Made by a program: the position numbers and the translations under genes. A stretch of DNA of 64,000 nt, taken from Chelonoidis abingdonii. Lineage: Eukaryota; Chordata; Testudines; Testudinidae. Of this stretch, positions 24,701 to 39,700 are shown one piece after another (position 1 is the stretch's first letter; every line of letters starts with the position of its first letter). The notes under the pieces are model-generated. The model had not been told where the DNA came from and ran no database searches. It saw nothing but the letters and a program-made list of their open reading frames with translations. The DNA lies in NCBI RefSeq assembly GCF_003597395.2, contig NC_133777.1, forward strand, positions 14,359,917 to 14,423,916, given 5' to 3'.

Positions 24701-27700
24701 GGGAGGAAAATTTGTTGCACTCTGCTTAATCAAAACAAAGTTACTTTATTTCATATGGAGTAAGGAAAGACTAGCTTTTTTAATGAAGCTTTTAAGCATC
24801 AGATCCATTAATTAAAAATTCATTTCCACTTGGAATGCAATATTTTTTTTACTACCAGTCGCACGTAATCAGGGCTACATTAAGCTACAAAAGGGCTGTT
24901 TTAAGTGGCAAGGATTAAGGATCAAAAAAGCTGAATAATTCTGGCTCTCTTACTTTATATCTGGGTTTACCCTGACAGAATTTACATCATTATAAATCAG
25001 TTTTTAACTGAGATTATTTTTTTAGCCTTTTTAGTTTACAAGTGCCATTTTTTTTCCTTGAAAAATGCAGGCCTTGTGGAATTTTGCAGCAAAGCATTTT
25101 ACTAGAAGGCAAAATGATTAATGTCTTGTCAGCTAATCAGAGTGTTCAGATTCTGAGAACTGCATGACAACACCGGTATCAAAACAAGAGTGCTCAAAAA
25201 GAGCATGGAGTCCTATTCACCTCACCCCAATTTATAGATGAAGAGAGAAGGATAAAAATTGCTTAAAGTCATTTTAAATTTTTTTTAAAGGAATAGTGCT
25301 TCAAACCACCCTCAAGCAGATGTGCTTCTTTTTCTCAGCCTCTAAATCTCCACTGAAGTTACGATCTCCTGAAGCTAGCATTCACAATCAGTTTGTATAA
25401 TACAAGGCACTTCAAGAACCACTTCACACTAATAGAAATTTGCTTTTAATGTGAACCGGTGAAATTTTTGAGTCCACAAACCCCAAGAAGAAACACGTAT
25501 TAATGCTAACTACAATTAATCCTCTTGACTAATTAACGTCACCCCCATTTCTCTCTCATAGGAGATGAAGTTACAAAAACCAGCTCATACATGGATGCAT
25601 GAAGAACATCTGCTGTGTAAACTGTGTGAAGATCAGTGTCAAAGTGCATTTTCTTCAATTTACTAATATTTGTAGTATTAAGGACTCTCTTGAGATGAGC
25701 ATCTAATAAAAAAAGAGTAAAATTTAAGACTGAATTATCTTTGTTTAATCAAATCTTTTTTAAATGTAAGCGTCGTCAGAAAAAAACTATTTGAAAATGT
25801 TGAACATGTGTCAAACATTCACAACGTTGTTTGAAATAGCTTTTTCTCCACCACAGTTTTTTTGTTCTTGGGGGACGGAATGTTTAACACAAAAAAAATA
25901 CATAGAGACAAAAGATTGTGACAGAAAACATTAAAAGCAAAAGAATTCACAGCTGAGTGAAATATGTCTAATATGTAGAGAGAACTAGACAAAGAACAGT
26001 TACAGTGGTGCCCCACTGTGGACTGAAAGACGACTACTATAAAAGACTCAACTGTATCTACAATCATCAGGAGTGGGAAAAAATGGATCCCAATAGCAGT
26101 TTACAGAAAGCCATAGCAGTGCACTGAATTAATAGATAAATATTAATATTTTGGCAAACATGCATGCACAGTAGCCTACTTTTAAATCTTAACGCAAACA
26201 AGAAATTAACCCAATCTGATTCAGAAGCGATGACCAATTTAGATCTGAAGTTAGCTTTTTCATGGGACAGAGAAAAAAGTAGATAAAAAATCATTTCATT
26301 TCTTGAAACAAAAACAGCCAGCCCAATTTAGTTCTAATCTGAAACAAAACAAAACAGATTCCTTCCTAGTTTGGAAGTTTAGAAACAGTGATAAATCTGT
26401 ACTCCTAGTAGAAATTACTGGTATAGTTCCTAATAGAATTGCAGACACAATACAAACTATAGCACTGAATGTGATAATTATTTCTACAAGTACAGTATTA
26501 TAGAACACACTTTGCCTTTAAACTATGCAGTTTTCAGTTTGCAAGGAAACTTAATTCCCACATTTCAACAAACTATCACTTCCCACAACAAACCAACAAA
26601 CTGACCTTAATTATTAAACAAAATTTTAAAATGTAGCTTTCAAAAATCATATTTAGGATGGAAGGGGGAATGTTATATGTAGTGTACATTTGCTGACAAA
26701 AAAGGCCATGAACATCCAGTATATTAACTGAAAACTAAACTATAAAACCAAGCTGAACTTAAAAAAATGGACTATTGAGAAATTATGTCACTGATCGTGT
26801 AATCTGGTCTATACAGGCAGATACCTCAGAAGACAATGGGTGTCTGCCCATAAAGCCCTCACTGCAGGATTAGGACCTAGGAAACTGCGCACACTAGATG
26901 AAATTCACCCCACTACACAAGATTCTACCAAAGATCCTCCACATCATTTCAACTTCAGAGCAAAAGTGCTGAGACACTTATACATGCACTATCTTTGCCA
27001 GGAGAATTTCAGTCACTGTAAATACCAATTTAAAATGCAAATCAAAAGCATCCGATACTAAGATTTGTCACAAATATTTCAAAAAAGTAGTTTTATGCAG
27101 CCTTGTAACAAAAACTTCAGTGGCTATCCAGTTATGGTAACATTTACAGTTGCAGGATTTCTGTATTTGATAAGAGTTTACATTGCTTACTTCGGCTTCT
27201 CCCTCCCCCATAAAAGGAACTATTAACTTACATTTCCATCACTCCTCTGTCCTCCTTTATGTGTAATTACTACCACTTCCATCCATTTACGCAGGTGTTG
27301 CTGTGGGGAAATCCAACATCAGTATGATTACTCTAATTTTACAATTCCAGTCATGAAAGCCACAGCAAGATTTTATACTAGATAAAGCAGACGTACAGCC
27401 TGATTTTTGAGGGAAGCAAACTAAAACAGCTGTCAGTAGTTAGTTCGGCTCCCTTGATTGGAAAGGTTAGCCTGCTGTTTGCGACCCACTGGTTTGCAAC
27501 CTACAGATCTTGTAAGACATTCAACTGCTTCTAAACTGACCAGGTACCTACAGAGGCCAAGAAAACTTTTAAATCTGTGCTTGATTGGAAGGTTGCAAGC
27601 TTTTCTTTTGATCTTACTACAATTATCCATACCTTTGTCACTTCTAGACTGGAGTGCTAATACATCCTATATGGGGCTACATCTGAAGTTCATTAGGGAA

Positions 27701-30700
27701 CTTTAGCTAGTGAAAAATGCAGCAGGTCTCCTTTCTTAGAGGTTCTTTCTACAGGGAGTGGATTACACAGGCATAGTAAAATCTAATGGCTGCCAATTCA
27801 TTCCTCATGTGGTATCACAACAGCTGAGGTCACCTGAGAGTGTTAAAAGCCCTCAACTCTGGAACTACGTTCACCACCTCATCCAACAGAGCCCAAATCC
27901 ACTGACCTTTAAGGCCTGCTGCACGGTACATTCCCCAATTTTCAAAAAAGGGATGGATATGAAAGTGCGCATGTGGGTTGAACAGGAAGATATTTATTAA
28001 GTCTGATAGGCAAATGGGAACGGGTGTTCATATCTGGTAACTGATTTGTACATGTTTTAATGTACAAATCATATAAATCAAATGACCAAGTATGATCACT
28101 CATCTCCTGAGTATTAGAGCCCCTGGCAAAAGGATATAGACAAATTTTTTAGGAATCCAAATACAAAAGATAAAGGAAAGACTACCATCATTTTAGCATT
28201 CAAAGAGATGCCAGCCTGCCCACGAAACATTATCCTACTGAAAAGTAAAAAGCAAGTTTTCAAGACAATGTTTACCATAGTATCCTGGCAACCCCACATT
28301 TAGAGAGAAATCTGTCCAAGGATATTTCAGTATAATTAAGTTTGACTTCATTAGAAGAAAAAGGGTTGTTCGTTGTTTTCCTTTTCACTTAACTAAGCCT
28401 CTTTAGAAATGATGGTTTTCATCCAATTCTAATCATGCAAACATTTTAAATCACAAATTAATATACATGAATTGTAAAGCATGGAAACCTTTTGTACAAT
28501 CTATTAATTAAATCACTATTAAACTGCTCTTTTAATCTTCAATTTTATCCATGTCAGTTAAAAGGAGTATTCTCCTAGGAACATTTAAAAAAGGATTGGG
28601 CTTACCATCATCTGATCACAGAACTTGTCATTAAAGGAGTTTGGAAAAAGTCTAGTGACAGAAGTCAGACGGTTCACAACATTCAGTGTCAAGCTTCGAT
28701 AATCTCCCAACATCATGAGCAATGGTCTCATGTGTGTGTGAATTTGATCTACTTCTATTGTAGCTCCTTCCAAGAACTGCAAGGAAGTAAAGCATGGAAT
28801 CACAACAGAAATAAAAGAAAATTCAGTTACTTCTGTAAAGACACTTACAAAAAATAACTCTGCAGAACCGGTTTCATATTTTTAAAGTTCACAATAAAAT
28901 GGCTGTACAATAAAAAATGGTTTAACAAATGTTTGGTTTTAAAAAATGCTTTTGGTGGCAGGATGGAGGCTTATGAAGAACATGTTTAATCGCGATACAT
29001 TGCTCATTTTACGGAATGTGCTGCAAACAAGAGATTCGGTTAACAGGATTTTATTCCTATACTACTATTGTTAACTGTGGAGTTATAAAATTCTGACTGG
29101 GGAAGAAGTATATAATTATTTAAAATTTCTCTCTCATTTAACCAGCAGTTTTAAAAATGCAACAGAAAAAGATCTTAACTGAGAGGTAAAAGACACTCAG
29201 GCTTTGTGTTACAAGCAAAACCACATGTTTGGGACCTGGTCATAATAAACAGTTAAATTTTGTTCACACAGTAGCTTTTTTCACAACAAACCAAACATCA
29301 GTGTCTCTCCACCTATTCAAGTTGCCAAAGGCAACTTGAGAATGGATAAAATTACCCAAATCAGATCCACAAGCAGAGTTTGGAGATTTTGACTATATTA
29401 AAAAAAAAACACACACACACAGCATGCACAACAGTTTACCGGAGGACAGCTATGTGCTATATTATGCCACAGGCAAGGGCAAAATACTGCAAGCTGCCAT
29501 AGTCCACTGAAGAAAGGACTGTGGAGAATCTATATTTAGGGCCAGCCATATCAGTAACTGGTTACACACTCGTTTAAAGCTGTAGGGCCAGATTCTCTGC
29601 TGAAATCCCGAGGTCATTTTGCACTGCCCCAGTAGTGCAAAGGGATTGGAATCTGGCCACAGTTGGATAGTAGGAATTTCCTCTGGTGTAACTGAACCCC
29701 TTGCTAGCATGAAGCTGGCGAAGGCAGCTCCTGCATCAACTGCTCCCACACTCCCACCACAGGAGAAGAGAGAAGGGGCTTTAGAAGAGGTCAGGAGATG
29801 ATCCTCTACCAATGGTAAAAGGTATTTAAGCCTCTTAGCTGCTCTAACTCTTGCCAGGGCCAGCCCTCACAATCAGGGAGCTATAACCAGCTCTGGCATC
29901 ACCACAGAAAGCCCGTCACAGGAAGGAATCTGATCAGAGTACACACATGACCTGCAAATCTGTGGATCATTGACATTACTAGTGTGAAATTTATCCTGTG
30001 TAATATGCTATGAATGCCTGCTCCTCATTATAAAGTAGATACATCTCTACCCCGATATAACGCCTCCCAATATAACATGAATTCGGACATAACGTGGTAA
30101 AGCAGCACTCTGGGGATCAAATCAAGTTCGATATAACGCGGTTTCACCTATAATGCGGTAAGAATTGTTGGCTCCCAAAGACAGTGTTATATTGAGGGAG
30201 AGGTGTACTGACTATGAATAGTAAACACTTACTTAATATTAATAATTACACTAAGTAGCTCTTTATTCATTAAAGCTATGTTAGAGATAAATCAGCACAA
30301 GATAAAGCTGTAGTGGGGCGGACTGCCCCACTCCCTGTGAGAGTGGCTGTGGCAAGCCAGGGGGCCTGCACAGACAGGAAGCCAATTAAAAAAGGGTTTA
30401 TGGGGAGCCAATCAGGGCCAGATTGTAGACAACCAATCAGGGCCAGGCTCAGCCATAGATAAAGGCTGCCCAGAGCAGGAGCAGTCAGTCTGTCCCAGGC
30501 CTTTGACAGGAGAAGGTCAGTCTCCAAGGAGAGACTAGCACTGCGGACAGCGCAGTGCTGGGTAGGCTCAGGGAGGCCAGAATGCACTAGCCCTATGGAA
30601 CCAGCTAGAGCGAATGGCCCAGGATAGAGGACTCTGGAGATCTGTGGTTGGCGGCCCATACCCCGATTGGGGTGACGGGCATGAGTGAGTGAGTGATAGC

Positions 30701-33700
30701 TTCCAGGCTGCAGGCCCTGAGGGGAAGGGCCTAGCGGGTGCAAGGGGCCGTAGGGGAAGCGCCCCAGGGAAACAGTCTGAGGAGGAAAAGGAGGAGGACA
30801 GCGAGGCTGATGCCAGAGGGTCCCTGGGCCAGGACCCAGAGTAGAGGGCGGGCCTGGGTCCCCCCTCTTCCTCCTTGCAGTACATCCAGCCATTGGCTGT
30901 AGGGAGTGGCCATTACAGACCATGCCAGATCCCTGCCAAGAGAGGTTAGACTTTGAGGGCGTGTGGTTGCACATGAAGCCTGGAGTGGAGGACTGCTGAT
31001 TATCGATCCCCAGAAGGGGGTGCAGATAAACTAAGGGGCACTGCCGGAGGGCTGTGGCCTCGAAGAGGACACCACCGAGCAAGGAGCGACGTGGGGCCAG
31101 AGACGCCGACTGAGGGCAGAACAACGGACGGGACACCACGAGGAGGGGGCGCTCCACTGGAAGCAAGCTAATTCCCAGAGTTACCAGCAGGAGGCGCCAG
31201 GTGGTGAGTTCCCAACCCGTTACATAAGCATAATGCTAATTTTTTGATTAGGAGCAATTTGACACATCGATAAAACTTTGAAACAACAAAGCTGAATATA
31301 TTTAGTCCAAAAGAAAAATATGATTCCTGGATAAGAGCGTGAATGCCTGGTTTCCACCACAGGACATTTTTATGGGCAAGATCAAATCCTCCCTCAAAAA
31401 ACATTTCATAGAAACAATGAACGCAACTTAATTATACTGGTGCCACCCTAACACAAACAGAGCAGCTACTAATCCCAGTAGAAATACTGCTTCTTTGTTA
31501 CACTGCTTCTCGGGAAAAGCATAAAGAGAGACCAACACAAAGCAGCATTGTTTTAATATCACTAACCTTTCTCATACATGCCTCTCCCGCCTCCTGCAGT
31601 TCATTATTTGTTGAATTAAGTGCCTTGAAAAGTGCAGCAATGATTTTCTCTCTAGACTGAGGTAAGTAATTACAGGCAGCTAAAGCATCTGCAAAAATAA
31701 GAATATTTTTGTGTTCCTTGTTGACTTGAAATACAGAAGGAAAGGGCCATTTTTTTGGTAAATTCTCTATATGTTTGTTTCATTTCTTCTGAAAATTACT
31801 GACAGCTACAGCTTTAACATTTTTGCCACATGCAACAGATATCACAAGAAGAACAAAAGACTGGTGTTACTATTAATAGTATTTTAAATTTTCTGAGTGC
31901 TATTCAAGGAAGTCATTCCAAAAGTATTTAGAGTTCTAATCCTTAGGAACTAAAAATCATTACTGTAAATAACTGAACTGAGGAATATTGTCACTGGAAT
32001 AAACAGTCCGCCAACTTTTGCTCTCTGACACATGCAATCACACTGACTTCAATAAGGTTATAAGTATGTTAACAGAAAGCAGTATTTTCCTTTCTTGTTA
32101 ATAATTTCTTTTTAATCCAATGAGAATGTATTAACATTGTTGGATATTACATAATTACCGGTAGTTAGTTTTCCCAGAGTAAATATTTATGAAGTTCCTA
32201 ATTTTCAGATCATTTGTATATTTTCTCTCTCTCTCAAGTCTGGCAATAAAGCCACACTTGAATTATAGAAGTTTCAAGATCATTACTGCCTATAGAAGCT
32301 CCTGGTTTGCTTCACATTTTCATGTTCTCTCTCATTGGAATTTATGTACATTTATTGCTTGTGACTAGGGTTACCAACCCTCCTGGTTTAGCCGGGAGTC
32401 TCCTTGAATCGGGCTTCATCTCCAGGAGGCTACTGAAGCCAAAACAGGAGGAGACTTTAAGCCGCTAAAAATCCAGCGGTACAACTGAGCTACGGCAGGC
32501 TCCCTACCTGCCTTGGCTCCATGCCGCTGTCAAAAGCGGCCAGGACATCCCTGCAGCCCCTGGGGTGAGAGAGGGTTTCCGCACGCTGCTTGCACCCTGA
32601 GCACCAACTTTGAAGCTCCCATTGGCCAGGAATTGCAACCAATGGGACCTACAGGGTCCGTGCCTGCAGGCAGGGCAGCACATGGAGCCCCCGGCCCTTG
32701 CTTGCCCTCCTCTGTCCCCCTCAGGGGACACACCGGCCACTTTCACGAGCAGCACAGAGCCAGGGCAGGTAGGGAGCCTGCCTTAGCCCCACCGACCAGA
32801 AGCCACCTGAGAAGCACTGCCCAGCTAGAGCCAGCACCCCAAATCCCCGTCCCGTGCCCCCACGTGCGCCAGACCTGAGCCCCCTCCTGCACCCAAACTC
32901 CCTCCCGGAGTCCGCATCCCCCGCCCCCCAATCCCCAGCTCTAAGGGTGCAGGAAGGGGCTAACTCCAAGAGCTTGCACCCACACCCCCAGAGCCCACAT
33001 CCCCTTCTACACCTCAAATCTCTTCCTCAATTTGGTGAAACTGAGTGAGAGTTGGGGAGAGCAGGCAATGGAGATGGGGGGAGTGGGGAGAGAGTGGGCA
33101 TGGAAGGATCTTTGCGTTTTTGATTAAACAATTGGCAACCCTACTTGTGACAATTATCTGATTCACAGCTTGGAAAACTAAACCCTGTTCATCCAGAGAG
33201 CAGGTACAGCATTGGCAATGGAAGTGCAAGCTCCCATGGGCTGTCCCCATCAATATCTCCCGAATTATGATCTGGAAAGAACTACTTCCATGGACTTCAG
33301 TCTGCTGAGATTATCTACAAAAGCATCCGCTGCTATTATAAGGAGTGTGTCTACCATAAGCTATATTTGCATGCTTTAACTTACTCAAGGCTGCAATTCG
33401 AAGAGGTACTAGTGATGGAAGACTTTTGTAACAGGGTAATTTCATTAAGGCAGCATCTTCAGCCTCACACAAATTCAACAGCTGAAAGTTGTAAAATAAA
33501 AAAAAAAAAAAGTTAGCTCAGTGATTATTGCGAAATAATCTTTCCAGTCACATTTTCAACATGGCAATAATTCTCTCTACACAGCTCTGCTCTTGCAATT
33601 AGCTGCTGTAAGGAGGCGCCCTGGCTCCCCGTCGCACCTGAGGGGAACGAGCCATAGCAGGCACCCCCGTGGGCGGAGCCACTACCGCCTGTTCCCGCCC

Positions 33701-36700
33701 CCCGGAAGTCAAGGGGCGGGACAGGAAGTATAAGAGCCAGGGCTCAGAGCTCAGTTCAGCGCCGGCCGCCGAGGACAACGGACGTGGAGGCCCGAGCTCC
33801 CGCTCTGCCCAGCCTACCTCAGGCCCACTACCCAGAGGAGCACTGGCCGGATCTGCCCCGGGCCCACTATCCAGAGGAGCGTTGGACTGACCTGCGTTCC
33901 CCCTGCCACCCGTAACCGGGTGGCAGTATCCCCCTTCACCCAGAGCTACAGTTGTTTGCTGCTCGGCCCTGCCCCCAAAGGGTCAGAGCCCCCCTGAACT
34001 GTTTGCTGCTCGGCCCTGCCCCCAAAGGGTCAGAGCCCCCTGAACTGTTTGCTCAGCCCCTGAGCTGAACTTGACTGTTTGCTGCCCCGCCCTACCTGAG
34101 GGCTGGGCTATAGACTCTGTTTGCTCAGCCCCTAAGCTGAGCCTGACTGTTTGCTGCCCCGCCCTGCCTGAGGGCTTGGGCCATAGACTTTGTTGCTCAG
34201 CCCCAAGCTGAGCCTGACTGTTTGCTGCCCCGCCCTGCCCGAGGGCTGGGCTATACACTCTGTTTGCTCAGCCCCTGAGCTGAGCCTGACCGTTTGCTGC
34301 CCCGCCCTGCCTGAGGGCTTGGGCTATAGACTTTTATTTGTTCAGCCCTCGAGTATGGCAGCGGAGGCTGAGCCGTCTGGCCGCCTGGAAGGAGGCGCCC
34401 GGGCTCCCCGTCACACCTGAGGGGACGGGCCCCGACGCACCGGCTTACAGCTGCCTTAAGTTATTTTCAAATAAACAATTAGTTTCATTCAAGAGGCTGA
34501 AAATTCAAGTATGGAATTGTGTACACCTTGTAAGTGTCAGCCTGCACAATTTTTAAGAACCCTAGTTAGGTTCAGTGCTTTAATTTACGAGTTTACTGGA
34601 CTGGGATTCAGAAGACCCGGGCTTTATTCCTGGCTCTGCCCCCAGCGTGTTGAAGTGATCAGCAGCAAGTTGCTTCGCCTCTCTGTGCCTCAGTTTTCCT
34701 ATCTGTAAAATGGCGATAAAATGATACTAACAACCTTTATAAATGCTTGAGATCTACTGATGAAAAGCACAATATAAGAGCTAGGTATTATTATTAGGAC
34801 TCCTCCACCTGGTTTATATGATCTGCTCGGAGTCTTTTTTTCAACTAGGAAAAAGAACTAGGTCATTACCTAGCTCTTTCCCAGGAGACTACCTTTATCA
34901 ATAGATCACGTTCCATTCTCTAGACTGAGTCTTGTGCTCAAGCCCAAGAGATACTGTAGAGATACTCCTCAGTTTGTCCACAGGCCCTGATTATGGAAGC
35001 AGATCACCACAATAACCTGAAACATCCTCTAGAAAGCAAGGTTGGCTAATGGTCTTCAAAAAGTCCTTCGAGCCAAAAAAAAAAAAAAAAATAAAATCCA
35101 CTATGGGGATGCAAGTGAGTTGTTGAAGACCGAGTAAGGAGGTTAAACACAGGAAGCAGAAAATATTTTTGGTAGCTGAGGGATTTTGTCCTTTAGTGCA
35201 GGAGTGTCTAAGGAGGCGAGAAGATAGTACTAAATACCCAGAGGAGGAAAAGGGTGCCACTTAGTATACTTGGCTTTTTAGCCTCTTCTCTTCCACTGTA
35301 GAGACACCCTGCACCCTCCTCCCTGTCATAAAGGGGAAATACAGACCGCATCTGTCTAGATGCACCACCAGCATGCCTCTCTATTGTGCAAGTTTGGTGC
35401 CAGAGACCCTTCACAAACAAGAAGTGTGTTGGGGCACTGCAGAGTAAGGAATGGACCACCAGGCAGCTAGACAATTATATTGAAACTAAAGTCAGTCCTG
35501 AGACATTGACAAAAGTCCCCAGTTTTTTGGACTGTCTCACAGTTCCGACAGAACATTCAGTTATCTTTATTTTTAAACTTACAGCTTTATTTCAGTGGAA
35601 CGTCCTTTTAAAAAACATCCAACTACACTCTAAGAAAATTAGCTGGACGTTTCTAAAGTAGAAATGAGTACTGAAGGCTGATCGACACACAACTTTATAA
35701 CCAATTCAGTTAAAGCAGTCACCAATATAAATTAAACCAATAAACACTTTAAAATTAATATAACTGCATGTATGCTAGGGCAGGGGCAGGTAACCTATGG
35801 CACGCATGCCAAAGGCGACATGTGAGCTGATTTTCAGTGGCACTCACACTGTCTGGGTCCTGGCCACTGGTCTGGGGTGCTCTGCATTTTAACTTAATTT
35901 TAAATGAAGCTTCTTAAACATTTTAAAAACCTTATTTAAACTATTATTGTATAGACTTACAGAAAGAGACCTTCTAAAAGCATGAAAATGTATTACTGGC
36001 ACGTGAAACCTTAAATTAGAGTGAATAAATGAAGACTCGGCACACCGCTTCTGAAAGGTTGCTGACCCCTGTGCTAAGGGGTTGCACCAATTTTGTTAAT
36101 TTTGTGAAGAGTTTGTATAAACAAGGCCTGGGACTATTTAAACTGAACTTTCAATATCAGTTTAACACCTACCTCCCTGACATTAAGAACACCCCATACT
36201 TCTGAAAGCTACTGTTTTAATTTGCAGATGCAGGCTGACAGCACTTCATCAGTTCACATTTTAAAGGTTATATTCTCATTGAGAACCAAAAGAAGTTTGT
36301 TTGTTTTTTTAAATGAAAGCTTAAATTCAGCAGAAAATACTGATACCCACAAATGGCAGGGTGAGCCTCAGCATACAGCATGCACAGAAATGCTGCATGT
36401 TCGTTTCCACTGTCCCTAATAATATTGTCAGTGCTTAGATCATTGCTTTGAGATATAATATAAATACCTTCAGTTTGAAATGTCAGAATGTACAAAAAGG
36501 GAAGTACCTCGGTGTAGAAAACCTTGTGTTCCACGACATTTAGATCCATAGTAAATAGTCGGGGCTGCAGAGTTGTGCAAAATGTGTTCCCCTCCATAAG
36601 CCCAATCTGGGCATTTGCAGGCTGATGCCTAAGTAAGTGCTTTTTTGGAGGAACCATGTCTTGGAGAACCTACAAAATATCATTTAGAATAGCGTCTTGA

Positions 36701-39700
36701 TTACAGGGCATACATGATTATATAAATAGTCTATTAAGAGGATATCAGCTTTGCTCATGTTTCTATCACTCTCATTATGGCTCTCTCACAATACCTGTTT
36801 AGAAATCACTGAGCTGAAAAAGATTTCCTTGAGCCAATGTCATTCATAATAATTTGCTTAATAGGCCATTACATATTCCTATTTTTAACTACTTTTTTCT
36901 TATTTTTTTTTTTTTTAAATGATTAGCTTTTTGTCATCATGACTATTTCTGACCAACTGAGTAACAGTAACGGTTACATGTTTCATATGAAAAAAGACAA
37001 AGATCTGCACAAAACTGAAAACATTAAAAACACACCTCTAGGCAAAAAAAACTTTGTCAAGATAGTAAAGGCTGTAAATCGATCTATATTCTTTAAAAAG
37101 ATAATTAGAACCCTGTAGATATAAAAAAAAGATGTCTAAAAGTCACAAAGTTCAGAGATTTAAGGATAAAACATGTTTTAGGTCACGCACTTAGAATACT
37201 GTCAGATCCTAAAATGTCAGAAAGTATGGAAATACTCATTTACTGGCTGGTTATTACATCAGTCTCTTATTCTCACTTATCTACCCCTTATCTACCTATA
37301 AGATTCTGACTAATTGCCATTATTAGATGTCGTCCCTGTTACACGTCTGAATTACAATACGAAGGTCTCTTGTTGTAAGAGGAGATCCTGTGCAGATCCT
37401 TTTGACCTATCAAAAGCCCACTTGACAAGGTTTTTGAGGGATCTCATGTCATCATCTTCTAAGTGGACAAAAAAGGTGATTTGTGCCTGCATGCAAACTT
37501 TGGGGAATTTAACACTGATGGAGTGGGTAGGGAGAGGCACAGCAAAGTCTGTATGGACCATGTGTGGAGGGTAACACGAGATCCAGTTTTCAGGCCTACT
37601 CTACAATTAACTGGAGTAAAATATATTTACCTGATTCTGCCCTAACAGTCAGAAAGAAAGATAGCTAGCTAGATACACACACAAATCCGAACAACAGTCC
37701 AATTCTTCAATGTGCTTAGACCAATAAAACCTAACAAAGCTAGGTTGGCTTGTGTGATGGGCTATACAAAGCATACTGGACCACAAGGGGTTAAGGAGCT
37801 GCTCTGGGCTCAGCTAGTTCCACCCTGCCACACCTGCAAGACATGCACAGGCTAGAGGAGAAGTTAAAAGAGAAGCAAAACAGCTCACTTGTGGGCAGAC
37901 CAGCAGAGCAGGGAAGAAAACAGACCATCAACCCTCAGCTCCTGAGGAAAGGGCAATTGACAGTGAGAACTTCCACAACAACCACTGCCTGAAGAACCCT
38001 CACTGAGGGAAGGGACTCCCTAATCCCAGTACACCCTAATAGGGAGTCATTCCCCCCTACACCCTTACTAACTCAGTTTATTTGTGTTAATTCCTCTTGC
38101 TTTTTGTTTATGGACTACCCTGAAAGGGGAGAGACTTTGAAGTGAGCCTGGTCGACAAACCAAGTCACGGAAAAAGAGGCAGGCTGCAACAGAGGTGGGA
38201 TAGCCAGCAGCAGTAAACTGCAGCAGAGAGAGCTGCCACGCCCCAAGTAGGTGCAAGCGGTGAGCTCCACAGCTTGGTTGCCTCTTTACCACATTAAAGG
38301 CTTTTAAAATGTACTAAAATATTCAGTTTAACAATCAGAGGGGTAGCCATGTTAGTCTGGATCTGTAAAAGCAGCAAAGAGTCCTGTGGCACCTTATAGA
38401 CTAACAGACGTACTGGAGCATGAGCTTTCGTGGGTGAATACCCACTTCGTCGCATCTGACGAAGTGGGTATTCACCCACAAAAGCTCATGCTCCAATACG
38501 TCTGTTAGTCTATAAGGTGCCACAGGACTCTTTGCTGCTTTTACAGTTTAAAAATTGACATTTTAAAGCTGTAAACTAGATCACAAAAGACTTTGCAAAC
38601 CAGCTATCACCTTCCTACGGGGAGTGACAACCCCTTACAAACTCACCTCCTTGTATATGATGTGTCAGAGGATAAGTGGGGGGGAAAAAAAAAACCTGAA
38701 AAGTAGACTTCAGAGAAAGTTAGCTTCAGTGACTCATTGCACCACTGGAACATCAGTACAGGGAAAGCTATTATCTTGGACTGCTACGGTCAAAGCCATA
38801 TGAAAAATATCAAGAATTAATAGTACTTTAGAGCTTGTTTCAATAGTGTGAAAACCCTTTCAAAAAGCATTTTGCAAAACAAAAACCTTAAACTATTTTA
38901 ACATACTTTGGTATCTCAATGAATCCCCTTTGTGATAACCTCACCTCTTTATGTGGCTCCATAATCACAGTAACACTTTTCCCAGTGACCTGTGCAAGCA
39001 CTTGCAATGAATGCATGGCTTGCTTTCTTACAGTGGAGTTTGGAGAGGTTACTTCTCGAACCAGGTCATGTGTCACATGATGGAAAGACTTTTCCTGTGC
39101 TGCTAGGATTTCTTCTGTTTTTTCTTCATCTTTTAAAGGAGTGGCACATCTAATCAAAAGCTGTTCTAGTGTGGTCTTTGCCATAGCAACGGCTCCATTG
39201 GAAACCTAAGAAATCATGGATTTGTTAGTGCTGCTGTTATGCAGATTAGCGACCTTTACAAACACTATGCTCAGTTATGAATGGCCGTTCTGCCAGAAAT
39301 TTAAAGTTAACACACTTTAACCTTTTCCATCTTTCATCCAAAGATAGCAAAGTAGAATGCTATGAAATTTCATAAATGAAATCCTAAAGCGAGAACACTG
39401 ATAGCTTGGCCAGTGAACAATTCAGGTTTCAGAAAAGGTCAAGAACTCTATTCTCTAAGCTTCTACTACTAAACAAGAACTACATTAAAGCTGATCGGTA
39501 GCGAGATACACATTTTACCAGGAGTAGAGTTTGAAATGAAGAAAAATAAATAATGTTTGTCCACTCAAATCACAGCATATTTAATTTATTTTGTTGATTA
39601 AAAGTCTATAGGTCAAATTTAACTCAGAGGAGAGCAATTCCAACAACTTCAGTGGAGTTGTAACCAATAAAACCAGAGCTAAATTTGACCCAATGTGCTT

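Noticed and set aside
30276..31166. A 296-codon minus-strand open frame, the longest in the window
   Set aside because: It lies inside a solo LTR bounded by a 5-bp duplication, on the strand opposite to the LTR, has biased Leu/Pro/Ser composition and no recognisable domain.
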